From Gemmobacter nectariphilus DSM 15620 (GTDB taxonomy: Bacteria > Pseudomonadota > Alphaproteobacteria > Rhodobacterales > Rhodobacteraceae): a stretch of 64,000 nt of DNA. Positions within the stretch are counted from its first letter, which is position 1. Each line of letters starts with the position of its first letter. Below, one piece after another: positions 35,496 through 44,936 of this stretch. A program made the translations under genes and the position numbers. The notes below the pieces were generated by a model that made no database searches, was not told where the DNA came from, and saw only the letters and a list, made by a program, of their open reading frames with translations. The stretch spans positions 351,117 through 415,116 of the forward strand of contig NZ_AUCM01000003.1 of NCBI RefSeq assembly GCF_000429765.1. The letters are read 5' to 3'.

Positions 35496-36467
35496 TTAGC
35501 GGGTGAACCAGGGCGACAGGTTCGCCCGGATCCGCTCCAGCACGCTGTCGCCGCTTTCGTCGGGCACGAAGGTCTGGCCGGTGATCGCCTCGAACGCATC
35601 CATATAGACGGCCGAGGTCTGGGCGATCATGTCGCCGGGGATCTCGGGAATATCGTCCTTGTAGGGATCGCAGCGCGCCGCGACCCAGGCGCGGATCACA
35701 TCCTTGTCAAAGCTCGGCGGCCGCGCTCCGACCTCGAACGCCGCGGCATAGCCATCGGCCTTCCAGTAGCGGCTGGAATCGGGGGTGTGGATTTCATCCG
35801 CGATGCGCAGCTTGCCCTCGGCATCCAGACCGAATTCGTATTTGGTGTCCACCAGGATCAGCCCGCGCTCGGCCGCCGCTGTCTGGCCGCGCTCGAACAG
35901 GGCCAGCGCCACCTCGGCCACCTGATCCCACAGCGCCTTGGGCAGCAGGCCCTGACCGACGATTTCGGCGGCGGTCAGCGGCTCGTCATGGCCGCCGTCA
36001 AAGGCCTTGGAGGTCGGCGTGATGATCGGCGCCGGCAGCGCCTGATTGTCGCGCAGGCCCTCGGGCAGGGTATGGCCATACATCTGCCGCACGCCCTGCT
36101 TGTACATCGTCAGCACCGAGGTGCCGGTGGTGCCTGCCAGATAGCCGCGCACCACCACCTCGACCGGCAGGATCTCCAGCTTGCGGCCGATCACGACATT
36201 GGGGTCGGGATAGGCCAGCACATGGTTGGGGCAGATATCGCCGGTGCGGTCGAACCAGTGGCGGGCGATCTGGGTCAGCACCTGACCCTTCCACGGAATG
36301 CAGGCAAGGATGCGGTCAAAGGCCGACAGCCGGTCCGAGGCGATCAGGATCCGCCGCTCGCCCACGCCGGTATCGGGCAGGTCGTAGCAATCGCGCACCT
36401 TGCCGCGGTAATAGTTCGGCAGTTCGGGGATGACGGCTTCGGTCAGGGTGCGGGGCGAAACGGTCAT
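35496..36467 (-). CDS. purC: SAICAR synthase, purine biosynthesis
   Basis: This 323-residue protein joins CAIR and aspartate using ATP. Family motifs are [12 protein letters not shown] (ATP loop), [34 protein letters not shown] and [12 protein letters not shown]. The length is that of the longer, yeast-like PurC form common in Rhodobacteraceae, which carry a second smaller paralogue elsewhere. It stands alone as a purine gene here. Confidence 0.95.
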   Translation of the reverse strand: MTVSPRTLTEAVIPELPNYYRGKVRDCYDLPDTGVGERRILIASDRLSAFDRILACIPWKGQVLTQIARHWFDRTGDICPNHVLAYPDPNVVIGRKLEILPVEVVVRGYLAGTTGTSVLTMYKQGVRQMYGHTLPEGLRDNQALPAPIITPTSKAFDGGHDEPLTAAEIVGQGLLPKALWDQVAEVALALFERGQTAAAERGLILVDTKYEFGLDAEGKLRIADEIHTPDSSRYWKADGYAAAFEVGARPPSFDKDVIRAWVAARCDPYKDDIPEIPGDMIAQTSAVYMDAFEAITGQTFVPDESGDSVLERIRANLSPWFTR

Positions 36468-36592
36468 GGGGGCCTCCGGGGGGCTGCGGGCGTGGCGGGG
36501 CTATCGCGCCATGGGTGGCATCTGTCAAGGCGGCTTGCCCTTGGGGCGGCGCGCATGGCACCACGGGACCACGGAATTGGTCGGGGACTGCG

Positions 36593-37810
36593 ATGAAACC
36601 TGTGATCCTGTTCGCCTCGGCGGTCTGTCCGGGGCAGTTCAGCCTGCTGTGCCAGCATCTGAACGATACCGGCCAGGCCGAGGCCTATTACATGACCATG
36701 CCGGGCAACAAGGCGCGCAACGAGGGGCGTTACAGCAACCTGCTGGCCTTTGACCCCGATGGCGACATCAACAAGCCGGGCTATTACTATGCGGCGCGGA
36801 CCGAACGCTCGGCGCGGCTGTCGCGCGGGCTGCTCAAGGCCGTGCAGCAGTTCATCGCGGATCGCGGGCGGCCCGATCTGATCGTGTGCCATTCCAACTG
36901 GGCGCCGCCGCAATTCCTGTTCGACGAGGTGGACGTGCCCGTCGTCAGCTATATCGAATTTCCCAGCTATCACGCCCATGGCTGGGATCCGGCCTATCCG
37001 CCCGACCCTGGCCAGCGCCTGACCGACCGCAATGCCGAGATGGTCGCCTTTCACCAGGTGCTGCGATCGGCGCTGACCATCGTTCCCAGCGCCTATGCCC
37101 GCAGCCTGTTCCCGCCCGAATTGCAGCCGCGCATCGCCGTGCAGTTCGAAGGGTTCGACGTGCGCCCCGAGCCTGCTGCCGCCCCGGAGGGGCCGTTCAC
37201 CGTTGGGTTCGCCGCCCGCGATCTGTCCAGCGCCAAGGGGCTCGAGGTCTTTGTGCGTCTGGTCGATCGGCTTGTTCAGGACGGCGAGGAGATGCGCTTT
37301 GTCGCCATCGGCGATCCGGCCGCGCCGACCTATGGCTATGAACAGCAGTTCGTGCACCGCCACTATGACGACCCGTCGAAGACCTTCCGCGATTATCTGC
37401 TGGACCGCTACCCCGCCGCCCGTGTCATCGAGTTTCCCGGCAAGCTGCCCTATGAGGACTATGCCGCGCTGGTGAACCGGATCGACCTGTTCCTCTATCC
37501 GCTGCGCTACGGGGTGGCGAACTGGGGCCTGATGGAGATCATGGCGCGCGGGCGCCCGGTGATCGCCTCGGCGCGCAATTTCATCCCGGAACTGGTGCGG
37601 CACGGCGAGAACGGCCTGTTGCTGCCCGACGATGACGGTCTGTGGCTGCGCGAGATCCGGCGGCTGCGCGATGATCCGGCCGAACGGGCGCGGCTAGGGG
37701 CTGCGGCGGCCGTCACGGGGGCCGAATATCACATCGCGAAGATTGCGCCGAAGTTCATGGCGCTGTTCCGCCGCGCCATGGCCGCAGGCAATCCGGCGCG
37801 TGGCGGGTAG
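36593..37810 (+). CDS. Glycosyltransferase (GT4-like)
   Basis: This 405-residue GT-B protein ends with the family C-terminal segment LYPLRYGVANWGLMEIMARGRPVIASARNFIPELVRHGENGLLLPDDD, with donor-binding Glu residues. The N-terminal half includes DLIVCHSNWAPPQFLFDE and EFPSYHAHGWDPAYPPD. It is a cytoplasmic sugar transferase, perhaps in exopolysaccharide or lipopolysaccharide synthesis. No other polysaccharide genes are adjacent. I chose ATG 36593. Confidence 0.82.
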   Translation: MKPVILFASAVCPGQFSLLCQHLNDTGQAEAYYMTMPGNKARNEGRYSNLLAFDPDGDINKPGYYYAARTERSARLSRGLLKAVQQFIADRGRPDLIVCHSNWAPPQFLFDEVDVPVVSYIEFPSYHAHGWDPAYPPDPGQRLTDRNAEMVAFHQVLRSALTIVPSAYARSLFPPELQPRIAVQFEGFDVRPEPAAAPEGPFTVGFAARDLSSAKGLEVFVRLVDRLVQDGEEMRFVAIGDPAAPTYGYEQQFVHRHYDDPSKTFRDYLLDRYPAARVIEFPGKLPYEDYAALVNRIDLFLYPLRYGVANWGLMEIMARGRPVIASARNFIPELVRHGENGLLLPDDDGLWLREIRRLRDDPAERARLGAAAAVTGAEYHIAKIAPKFMALFRRAMAAGNPARGG

Positions 37811-38124
37811 CTGGCGCCCTGGCCCCCGTCGAGGGGGCCAAGGCGCCCCGGGGGCTGTCTGCCCCCCGCCGATGCCGGTTGCACCGGCATCGCCCCCCGA
37901 GGGTATTTGGGGAAGGTGAAGCAGGGCAGGTGGGTGGTATCGGTGCCGATTCTGGCGGATGCGTCCGGGGGCGCGAGCGTGTCGGGCGACATGGCGCCCT
38001 GGGTCTTTGGCGGCCCGACGCCGGAGGCCGGGGGGATTTCGCGCATGGGCGAGTTCTGGGAACCGCGGCTGTGCGGTCCTTGGGGACAGGCCCTTGCTGA
38101 TGCGTCAGGTCGGGTGGGCGGGCG
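37811..38124 (+). other. Repeat-bearing intergenic region (element copy 5)
   Basis: Directly after the glycosyltransferase stop lies GGCCCCC-gtcga-GGGGGCC (37821-37839), nested in GGCGCC palindromes. GATGCCGG-ttgca-CCGGCATC (37871-37891) and the element core CCCCGAGGGTATTTGGGG (37894-37912) follow. The remaining 200 bases hold no convincing gene. A plus-strand frame from about 37907 runs into the DUF1178 gene on the other strand and looks non-coding. Confidence 0.55.
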
Positions 38125-38532
38125 TCAGTTCGTCTTGCGCGCGGGCATGAAGGGCAGCGGCGCCACCGGCACGCCATCCTCGATGAGCTTGCGGGCCTCG
38201 TCGAGTTTCGCCTCACCGTGGATTGCGCGTTCCGGGATGCGGCCTTCGTGCATGGCGCGGGCCTCGGCGGCAAAGGAGAGGCCGACGTAATCGGAATTTT
38301 CCTCGACCTGGCGGCGCAGATCGGCCAGCGCCTCTTCGCGAGGATCGCGCGGCGCGCTCAGAGCCTTGTCCTTGGTGAGCGAAGGGGCCATCAGCGCCTT
38401 TTCCACGCGGGTCGATCCGCAATCGGGGCAAGCGACATGGCCAGCCGCCGCCAGCCGGTCATAGGCAGCGGCGCCGGCGAACCAGCTGTCGAAAGTGTGG
38501 CCCTTGTCGCATTTCAGATCGTAGCGGATCAT
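38125..38532 (-). CDS. DUF1178 zinc-ribbon-like protein
   Basis: This 135-residue DUF1178 family member begins MIRYDLKCDKGHTFDSWF and has CxxxH and CPDCGS pairs (Cys35/Cys38) resembling a small zinc ribbon. The C-terminal helix includes ENSDYVGLSFAAEARAMHEGR. The function is unknown in the family. It overlaps the Nudix gene by four bases. Confidence 0.85.
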   Translation of the reverse strand: MIRYDLKCDKGHTFDSWFAGAAAYDRLAAAGHVACPDCGSTRVEKALMAPSLTKDKALSAPRDPREEALADLRRQVEENSDYVGLSFAAEARAMHEGRIPERAIHGEAKLDEARKLIEDGVPVAPLPFMPARKTN

Positions 38533-39041
38533 CTGCTCGCCCCGTCAGTCTGCCCTGAGAGATGCCCCCGCACGGGCGCGGATTCAAGGGCTGCCGTGCG
38601 CGGATCGAACCGGGCCAGCAGGGCGGCAAGGCCGGGGTCGGCGACCTTGGCCGCCGCCTTGGCCGGGCTGAACCATTTGCGCCGGCGCTGGCCTGCCTCG
38701 GGGTAGCTGCCCGACAGCTTGTCGACGGCGACCGGATAGACCTCGACCATGCAGATGCGCAGCGTTTCCGGGGCGCGGCCCTTGGCATAGGCATAGGCGC
38801 CGATGCAGCCCGGCCCGGCGGTGCCGCGCACACCGGCCTCTTCCCAGGCCTCGGTCAGGGCGGCCTGATGGGGGCTGCGTCCCTTCATCGGCCAGCCGCG
38901 CGGGATCATCCAGCGGCCCGTATCGCGGGCGGTGATCAGCAGCACCTCGACCTTGTCCTTGCGTACACGCCAGCACAGGGCCGCATATTGCGTATAGGCC
39001 CGTTGCGCGCGGTCAAAGAGTGCGGGATCTGCCTGTTTCAA
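38529..39041 (-). CDS. Nudix hydrolase
   Basis: This 170-residue protein has a Nudix box that reads G-W-P-M-K-G-R...ALTEAWEEAGV. The EExG catalytic end is intact, but the earlier Glu and Arg of the consensus are Arg and Thr. This variant is seen in diadenosine- and diphosphoinositol-polyphosphate hydrolases. I chose the TTG start at 39041, because AAAGGAAC lies at good distance upstream and there is no ATG near. Confidence 0.8.
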   Translation of the reverse strand: MKQADPALFDRAQRAYTQYAALCWRVRKDKVEVLLITARDTGRWMIPRGWPMKGRSPHQAALTEAWEEAGVRGTAGPGCIGAYAYAKGRAPETLRICMVEVYPVAVDKLSGSYPEAGQRRRKWFSPAKAAAKVADPGLAALLARFDPRTAALESAPVRGHLSGQTDGASR

Positions 39042-39058
39042 CGACTGTTCCTTTTTCC

Positions 39059-39080
39059 GTGAACCATAACATGGTTGTCA
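39059..39080. promoter_or_regulatory. Palindromic operator candidate between Nudix and deacetylase genes
   Basis: AACCAT-AAC-ATGGTT (39062-39076) is a perfect inverted repeat, extended outward as GTGA and TGTCAC with a two-base insertion. It lies 18 bases from the Nudix start and about 120 bases from the deacetylase start. Confidence 0.4.
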
Positions 39081-39194
39081 CCGTAGGCTACAGGTTGTGG
39101 ACCGGGCAGGCGGGCAGTGTGGATGATGTGCAACGCTGCCCCTTGCAGTGCGGGTTGCGCCGTGATGGGCTGGGACGGGAAACAGGGGGATCGC

Positions 39195-40301
39195 ATGGAG
39201 CCGGTATTCATCGGGCACGAGATCTATCGCGGGTCGAGCTACGGGATGCGCCATCCGCTGCGGGTGCCGCGCGTCTCGACGGTCATGGATCTGTCGCGCG
39301 CCATGGGCTGGCTGCCGGACCGTGCCTTTCGCCGCAGCCCGCGCGCGCGGCCTTCGGCGCTGACCCACTGGCATCACCCGGCCTATATTGCCGCCTTGCA
39401 GGAGGCCGAAGAGTTGGGGCCGTCGGAACACCTCAAGGCCTTTGGTCTTGGCACCCATGCCAACCCGGTCTTTCCCGAGGTCTGGCGTCGCCCGGCCACA
39501 TCGGCCGGCGGGGTGCTGCTGGCGGCCGAGATGCTGCGCGATGGCGGCACGGTCTATGTGCCGGCAGGGGGTACGCATCATGGCCTGCCGGACCGGGCGA
39601 ACGGGTTTTGCTATCTGAACGATCCGGTGCTGGCCATGCTGGCGCTGCGCCGGCTTGGGGCGGCGCGCATCGCCTATGTCGATATCGACGCCCATCATTG
39701 CGACGGGGTGGATCTGGCCTTTCGCGATGATCCCGACACCCTGCTGATTTCGGTCCACGAGGAACGCCGCTGGCCCTTTACCGGCGCGCTGGAAGATGGC
39801 GGGTCGGGCAATGTCTTCAATCTGCCTGTGCCAGCGGGTTTCAACGATTCCGAAATGCGGGCGGTGCTTTACGAGCTGATCTTGCCACGGATTGAAAGCT
39901 TTCGCCCCGATGCCATTGTGTTGCAATGTGGATCGGATGCGGTCGAGGAGGATCCGCTCTCGCGCCTGTCGCTGTCGAACAATGCCCATTGGTCGGTGGT
40001 GGCGGCGCTGCGCACGATTGCGCCGCGCTATCTGGTGCTGGGGGGCGGCGGCTACAATCCGTGGTCGGTGGGGCGGTGCTGGGCCGGGGTCTGGGCCACG
40101 CTGGTGGGGGCCGAGATCCCCGACCGCCTGCCGGATACGGCCGAGTCCGTGCTGCGCGCGCTGGTCTGGCACGATGCCCCCAAGCGCAAGCCGGTGCAGC
40201 CGCACTGGTTCACCACCTTGCGCGACGCCCCGCGCGACGGCGATGTGCGGCCCGAGATCCGCGCCCGCCTTGCCGCGCTGGCCGCACGCAACACGCCATG
40301 A
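39195..40301 (+). CDS. Histone-deacetylase-like amidohydrolase (AcuC family)
   Basis: This 368-residue zinc hydrolase has GGTHHGLPDRANGFCYLND (His128-His129 pair) and YVDIDAHHCDGVDLAF, with metal ligands Asp165 and His167. The third ligand lies in QCGSDAVEEDPL, and LGGGGYN closes the site. It probably removes acetyl groups from proteins or polyamines. I chose ATG 39195; the upstream in-frame extension crosses the operator region. It overlaps thpR by four bases. Confidence 0.88.
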   Translation: MEPVFIGHEIYRGSSYGMRHPLRVPRVSTVMDLSRAMGWLPDRAFRRSPRARPSALTHWHHPAYIAALQEAEELGPSEHLKAFGLGTHANPVFPEVWRRPATSAGGVLLAAEMLRDGGTVYVPAGGTHHGLPDRANGFCYLNDPVLAMLALRRLGAARIAYVDIDAHHCDGVDLAFRDDPDTLLISVHEERRWPFTGALEDGGSGNVFNLPVPAGFNDSEMRAVLYELILPRIESFRPDAIVLQCGSDAVEEDPLSRLSLSNNAHWSVVAALRTIAPRYLVLGGGGYNPWSVGRCWAGVWATLVGAEIPDRLPDTAESVLRALVWHDAPKRKPVQPHWFTTLRDAPRDGDVRPEIRARLAALAARNTP

Positions 40302-40840
40302 CCCGCGCGTTTGTCGCCCTGCCATTGCCCGAGGAGATCCGCAGCAAACTGGCGGTGGCGCAATTCCTGTTGCCCTTGCCGCGCAAGGTGCCCGCTGAAA
40401 ATCTGCACATCACCCTGGCCTTTCTGGGCGAGGTTGCGGATCCGGTGCTGGCAGATGTGCATCTGGCGCTGTCGGCGCTGGGTCTGCCGCCGGTCACGCT
40501 GCGGCTGCACGGCTTCGGCCTTTTCGGCGGCGCGCGGCCGCGCAGCCTGCACGCGCAGGTGGCGTCCGGGCCAGAGCTGGGCCAGATGCAGGCGCGGATC
40601 GCGCGGGCCTGCACCATGGCCGGCGCCCCGGCCGACGGGCGCCGCTTTGTGCCCCATGTCACCCTGGGCCGGTTTCGCGCCGATCCGGCCGAGGCGATGC
40701 GACTGGAACGGGCGGTCGCTGAAGGGGGCGGGTTCCGCGCGGGGCCCTGGGTGGCCGATCGCCTTGTGCTCTACCGCTCGGACCATGGCCATGACGGGGC
40801 GCATTATAGCGAACTTGCGGCCTACCCCCTGACAGGCTGA
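40298..40840 (+). CDS. thpR: RNA 2',3'-cyclic phosphodiesterase (2H family)
   Basis: This 180-residue protein has the two signature H-x-T motifs HITLAF and HVTLGR about 90 residues apart, and starts RAFVALPLP as ThpR does. It opens 2',3'-cyclic phosphates in RNA. It overlaps the deacetylase gene by four bases. Confidence 0.9.
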   Translation: MTRAFVALPLPEEIRSKLAVAQFLLPLPRKVPAENLHITLAFLGEVADPVLADVHLALSALGLPPVTLRLHGFGLFGGARPRSLHAQVASGPELGQMQARIARACTMAGAPADGRRFVPHVTLGRFRADPAEAMRLERAVAEGGGFRAGPWVADRLVLYRSDHGHDGAHYSELAAYPLTG

Positions 40841-40877
40841 TCCCCCGCGCCTATATTCGCCCCGCAGGAGGCCCCGA

Positions 40878-41633
40878 ATGACGCTTGGCGAAACCGATCC
40901 GACCCGAACCGTGCTTGCCATCAGCGGCGATGACCGCGAGAGCTTCTTGCAAGGGCTGGTGACAAACGACATCCGGAAAATCGCGCAAGGCCCTGTCTAT
41001 GCAGCGATTCTGACGCCGCAAGGCAAATATCTGGCCGATTTCCTGCTGGTGCCGGGGCCCGATGGCACGATCTGGCTGGATGTGGCCAATACCTTGGCCG
41101 ACGATCTGCTGAAACGTCTGACCATGTATCGCCTGCGGGCCAGGGTCGGGATCGACCGCACGGCGCTCCAGGTGCGCCGGGGCTTGGGCCCGGCACCATC
41201 TGACGCCATTGCCGATCCGCGCCACCCGGCGCTTGGCTGGCGCGCCTATGGCGACGCGGCGGGCGGCCCGTCCAGCATCGACTGGGACGCGATCCGCGTC
41301 GATCACTGCATTCCCGAAACCGGGATCGAACTGATCCCCAACGAGACCTATATCCTTGAAGCCGGGTTCGAGCGTCTGAACGGCGTCGATTTCCGCAAGG
41401 GCTGCTACGTCGGGCAGGAAGTCACCGCCCGCATGAAACATAAAACCGAGCTGCGCAAAGGGTTTGTCACCGTTTCCGTAAGCGGTGACGCACCACCGGG
41501 CACCCCGATCCTTGCCAACGGACGCGAGGCCGGCACGCTGTTCACCCGCTCGGGCAACCGCGCCATTGCCTATCTGCGCCTTGACCGCACCGATGCGCCG
41601 ATGATGGCCGGCGAGGCGGTGGTCACGCTCTGA
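40878..41633 (+). CDS. ygfZ: Folate-binding protein YgfZ (Fe-S cluster repair)
   Basis: This 251-residue GcvT-like protein has the diagnostic KGCYVGQE (174-181). It starts with AISGDDRESFLQGLVTND. YgfZ/IBA57 proteins support maturation of certain iron-sulphur enzymes using tetrahydrofolate. CAGGAGG precedes ATG. Confidence 0.92.
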   Translation: MTLGETDPTRTVLAISGDDRESFLQGLVTNDIRKIAQGPVYAAILTPQGKYLADFLLVPGPDGTIWLDVANTLADDLLKRLTMYRLRARVGIDRTALQVRRGLGPAPSDAIADPRHPALGWRAYGDAAGGPSSIDWDAIRVDHCIPETGIELIPNETYILEAGFERLNGVDFRKGCYVGQEVTARMKHKTELRKGFVTVSVSGDAPPGTPILANGREAGTLFTRSGNRAIAYLRLDRTDAPMMAGEAVVTL

Positions 41634-41692
41634 CCCGGTGACGCGTCCATGATGGGCCAATCGCGCCCGGCCCGGCCGCTTGCGCGCGCTTT

Positions 41693-41717
41693 GGCTTTGC
41701 CTTTTTCCAAATACCCA
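41693..41717 (-). repeat. Dispersed element core, copy 6 (inverted)
   Basis: Read on the minus strand this is GGGTATTTGGAAAAAGGCAA, the second core subfamily. It lies 27 bases past the stop of nagA on that strand. The GC stems are reduced here. Confidence 0.55.
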
Positions 41718-41743
41718 TTCACCGCCGGCCAGACCGCGCCCGC

Positions 41744-42868
41744 TCAGGCAAGCCGCGCCCCCGCCTGCCACACGCCCTGCAAGGTCCAATCCCCGTCCAG
41801 ATGGATCAGATCGGCCGGCCCGCCAGGCGCCAGATACCCTGCATCCGCGCCAACCAGGCCGGCCGGCACGCGCCCCGCCATGGCCAGCGACCGGTCCGGT
41901 GCAATCCCCAGCCGCCGGATCAGAAAGGCGACCGCCTGCGGCAAGCTCAGATCCGCCCCGGCCAGCGTGCCGTTTTCCAGCACCAGCCGCCCGCCCCGGC
42001 GCAGCACGCGGCGATCGTTCAACAGGAATTCGCTTGCATCGGTTCCGGCCACCGCCATGGCGTCCGATACCAGGAACAGCCCCTCGGGCCGTGCGGCAAG
42101 CGCGATCTGCAACACTTCGGGCGCCACATGAACGCCATCGGCGATGATCCCGGCACAGGCCGTGCCCGCCAGAACCGCGCCGGGCAGGCCGGGTTCGCGG
42201 TGGCCAAGCGGGCTCATGGCGTTGAAAAGATGCGTCGCGCAGCGGGCGCCGGCGGCAAAGGCGGCCTGCGCCTCGGCCCGGCTGGCCTCGGCATGGCCAA
42301 GGCTGACGATCACCCCGGCCTGCGCCAGCCGGGAAATCTGCCCCGGCGTCACCGCGCAGGGCGCCAGCGTCACCATCAGCGCGGGCAACCGGCGGGCGGC
42401 CTTACACAGTGCCTGACAGTCGGCCTCTTCCATCGGGCGGATCAGCGCGGGGTCATGGGCACCCGCGCGGCGCGGGTCGAGATGCGGGCCTTCGAGATGC
42501 AGGCCCAGAAACCCCGGCACCCCGGCACAAGCGATACCCGCCGCGATCACCCGCGCGGTAACCTCGGGGCGGTCGGTGATCAGGGTCGGCAAGATGCCCG
42601 TGGCGCCCAGCCGGGCATGGGCGGCGCAAATCCGCGCCAGCTGCGCGGCATCGGTTGCGGGGCCGACCATCACCCCGCCCCCGCCATTGACCTGAAGATC
42701 AATGCAGCCCGGCGCCAGCACCCCGCCGGGCAGGGGATGCGCCGCGACGCCCTGCGGCACATCGCTGCGCAGCGCCTCGATCCTTGGGCCGTCCAGCACC
42801 AGCACGGCATCGGGGTGCATCCGGGTGCCGTCAAAGACAGTGGCGCCGGTCAGGGCAAGGCGTGTCAT
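41744..42868 (-). CDS. nagA: N-acetylglucosamine-6-phosphate deacetylase
   Basis: This 374-residue metal amidohydrolase has APGCIDLQVNGGGG near the start, GLHLEGPH (metal Glu), GHAEA and THLFNAM (metal His), and LVSDAMAVAG (catalytic Asp). It deacetylates GlcNAc-6-P in amino-sugar or peptidoglycan recycling. I chose ATG 42868. It overlaps the kinase gene by four bases, so both act in one pathway. Confidence 0.92.
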   Translation of the reverse strand: MTRLALTGATVFDGTRMHPDAVLVLDGPRIEALRSDVPQGVAAHPLPGGVLAPGCIDLQVNGGGGVMVGPATDAAQLARICAAHARLGATGILPTLITDRPEVTARVIAAGIACAGVPGFLGLHLEGPHLDPRRAGAHDPALIRPMEEADCQALCKAARRLPALMVTLAPCAVTPGQISRLAQAGVIVSLGHAEASRAEAQAAFAAGARCATHLFNAMSPLGHREPGLPGAVLAGTACAGIIADGVHVAPEVLQIALAARPEGLFLVSDAMAVAGTDASEFLLNDRRVLRRGGRLVLENGTLAGADLSLPQAVAFLIRRLGIAPDRSLAMAGRVPAGLVGADAGYLAPGGPADLIHLDGDWTLQGVWQAGARLA

Positions 42869-43713
42869 GCCGATCTCCGTGCAAGCAAAAGTGCCCCGTC
42901 CAGTGCCGAGCCGATCGGCGCGACGCAAGGCCAGCGATCCCCCAGCCGCGCGGCCCAAAGCGGGCCAAGGCCGCCGGTCCAGGCGACGGGCAGGGCGCCG
43001 GGGCCCTGCAGATGGGCGATGCTGGCCGCGACTTCCTCGCCCGCGACCTCCAGCAGCGCGGTTGCCGCGGGATCGTCCGAGGTGAACAGATCCGGCGCCA
43101 GCGCCGCGAAATCGGCGGGCCTTGCGGCAATGGCCCAGGCCACCGTGCCATGCGCCCCGCCATGGCGATCCAGCACCCCGGCCAGCAGCGGGGTCATCGC
43201 GGCCAACCCGTCGCCTGCGCGCAGGGCCAGCGCGACAAGGCGCCGCCCCAGAACCGCGCCGCTGCCCTCATCGCCCAAAAGGAAGCCCCAGCCACCGATC
43301 TGGCGATAGGCGCCGCCCCGCAGGGCCGCAAACACCGATCCGGTGCCCATGGCCGCGACAATGCCGTCCTGCCCCCCAAGAGCGCCCAGCGTGCTGGTAT
43401 AGGCGTCCGACTCGATCACCGCCCGGGCAAAGGGCAGCCGGGCGGCCAGCCACGCGCCCGCCCCGGCCGCGACAGTGCCCGCAAGGCCTAGGCCGGCGGT
43501 GGTCCGGGCCATGACATCGGCAGGCGACTGGCCGGGAAAGGCTGCAACCACGGCCCTGGTGCTGGCGGCAAGGATATTGGCGCAGGCCCCTTCGGGGTCG
43601 AGCGCGATGTTGGCTGGTCCTGACGCCGCCTCGGCCAGCACATGGCCATCGGCATCCGTCAGCCGCACCCGGCAGCCGCTGCCGCCGCCATCCACCCCCA
43701 GAAACAGCCGCAT
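42865..43713 (-). CDS. BadF/BadG-type ATPase, probable N-acetylglucosamine kinase
   Basis: This 282-residue ASKHA kinase has phosphate-1 GVDGGGSGCRVRLTD and a second site GIVAAMGTGSVFAA. GGWGFLLGDEGSGAVLGRR is characteristic of the GlcNAc-kinase-like BadF group. Being upstream of nagA and overlapping it, it most likely supplies GlcNAc-6-P. GGAGG precedes ATG 43713; the longer frame runs through the repeat core and is rejected. Confidence 0.85.
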   Translation of the reverse strand: MRLFLGVDGGGSGCRVRLTDADGHVLAEAASGPANIALDPEGACANILAASTRAVVAAFPGQSPADVMARTTAGLGLAGTVAAGAGAWLAARLPFARAVIESDAYTSTLGALGGQDGIVAAMGTGSVFAALRGGAYRQIGGWGFLLGDEGSGAVLGRRLVALALRAGDGLAAMTPLLAGVLDRHGGAHGTVAWAIAARPADFAALAPDLFTSDDPAATALLEVAGEEVAASIAHLQGPGALPVAWTGGLGPLWAARLGDRWPCVAPIGSALDGALLLARRSA

Positions 43714-43782
43714 CGCGCCTCCGCTTGTCCGGCGCATGGGGCCGGGTCGAGTTTGCCTTGCCAGAGCGCCCGGCCCCGGCCG

Positions 43783-43810
43783 TGGAGGGTATTTGGAAAA
43801 AGGCAAAAGC
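43783..43810 (+). repeat. Dispersed element core, copy 7
   Basis: GGAGGGTATTTGGAAAAAGG followed by CAAAAGCG is the second core subfamily. This copy has no plus-strand gene before it and is the one clear exception to the orientation rule. Confidence 0.5.
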
Positions 43811-43855
43811 GCAAACGCCTGCGAAGGTGGCGGGACCGGGGCGCCGGGGGGCGGC

Positions 43856-44713
43856 CTAGACCAGCACCTCTTGCAACAGCGCATGGTGCCCGGCGCCCAG
43901 GATCCAGCCCTCTTCCATCACCTGTTCCAGCGGGGCGCGCGGCGCCATGATGGTGGCCAGCGCGCCCTGATCCGACAGGCGCATCACTGCCTGAGCCAGC
44001 AGATCCACCTGCGCGGCATCAAGGCAGGGATAGCGCGGCAGGGCTTCGGCCAATCGTTGGTCCAGCATTGAGAAATAGACCTCGGTCAGGACGATTTCAG
44101 CATGGTCCACCGGCTCGAAGGGCCAGACGGCCACCTTGCCCGGCAAGGCCGCGCGCAGGCGCTGGAGCACCGGGATGCAGGTCAGCGCCTGGGCCCCCAC
44201 TGCGCCGATCCCTGCCAGCTGGAACATGGATTTCGGCGCAACACGGCCAAAGCGGGCGGCCAGCTCGATCCCCCGGTGCCAGCCCATGCCGGGCGGCAGA
44301 TCGGGGCGGGTGCGCATCAGCCCCGGGGTTCCCGCGCGGGTGCCATCGCCCCAGAACGGCCCGCCGCCGGGGAAGGCGCGGTTCGCCTCGGCCGCCACAA
44401 GACGGTGGTTCGGGCCCTCGGGGGGGTCAATGATGCGGGCGGCAAGCCAGTCCCAGACCGCCAGCGCCCTGGGCCGTCCTGTCAACCCTTGGGCAAAACC
44501 TGCAGGCCAGGCAAAGCCGATATCCACCCCGATCAGCAGCCGCCCGGGCTGGCGGGCAAGGTCGATCAGCGCGGTTTCGGCCAGGGCGCGGGTGGGCAGA
44601 TTGACGGGCGGCGCAGCCCCGGCCCCGGCCAGACCCAGCCAGATCGAATCCTTGCCCCGCCTGGGCCCCCGCGCCGAGGACCAGTCCAGCATCGCGATAC
44701 GGTCGAACCTCAT
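43856..44713 (-). CDS. Hypothetical protein, possible DUF429-like
   Basis: This 285-residue protein has no motif I can name with confidence. The segments MRFDRIAMLDWSSARGPRRGKDSIWLGL and LLIGVDIGFAWPAGF suggest an RNase H-like or DUF429-type fold with paired acidic residues. I chose ATG 44713. It lies alone between the amino-sugar genes and a divergent FtsX-type permease. Confidence 0.65.
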   Translation of the reverse strand: MRFDRIAMLDWSSARGPRRGKDSIWLGLAGAGAAPPVNLPTRALAETALIDLARQPGRLLIGVDIGFAWPAGFAQGLTGRPRALAVWDWLAARIIDPPEGPNHRLVAAEANRAFPGGGPFWGDGTRAGTPGLMRTRPDLPPGMGWHRGIELAARFGRVAPKSMFQLAGIGAVGAQALTCIPVLQRLRAALPGKVAVWPFEPVDHAEIVLTEVYFSMLDQRLAEALPRYPCLDAAQVDLLAQAVMRLSDQGALATIMAPRAPLEQVMEEGWILGAGHHALLQEVLV

Positions 44714-44936
44714 GTCAGCGCCTGCATTCGGTAGGGGAAGCCGGCCGATCCGCGACCGGCCCCGGCGCAAGATGGGCGAGGCGGTGCGCCAAGGCAACCT
44801 TGGGCGGAAAAATCGCAGGCGCTGCATTGACCGCTCACGTTCCCGCGACCACGTGCTGCCCTGCGGCGAAAGCGGGTGGAGACGGTATCGGGGCTGCGCT
44901 AGGCTCGGCCGGGTTTGACAGGTGGGGGAAGGTGTG

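Noticed and set aside
37907-38290. 127-codon plus-strand frame after the glycosyltransferase
   Set aside because: It starts inside the repeat core, overlaps the well-supported DUF1178 gene and lacks a ribosome site.
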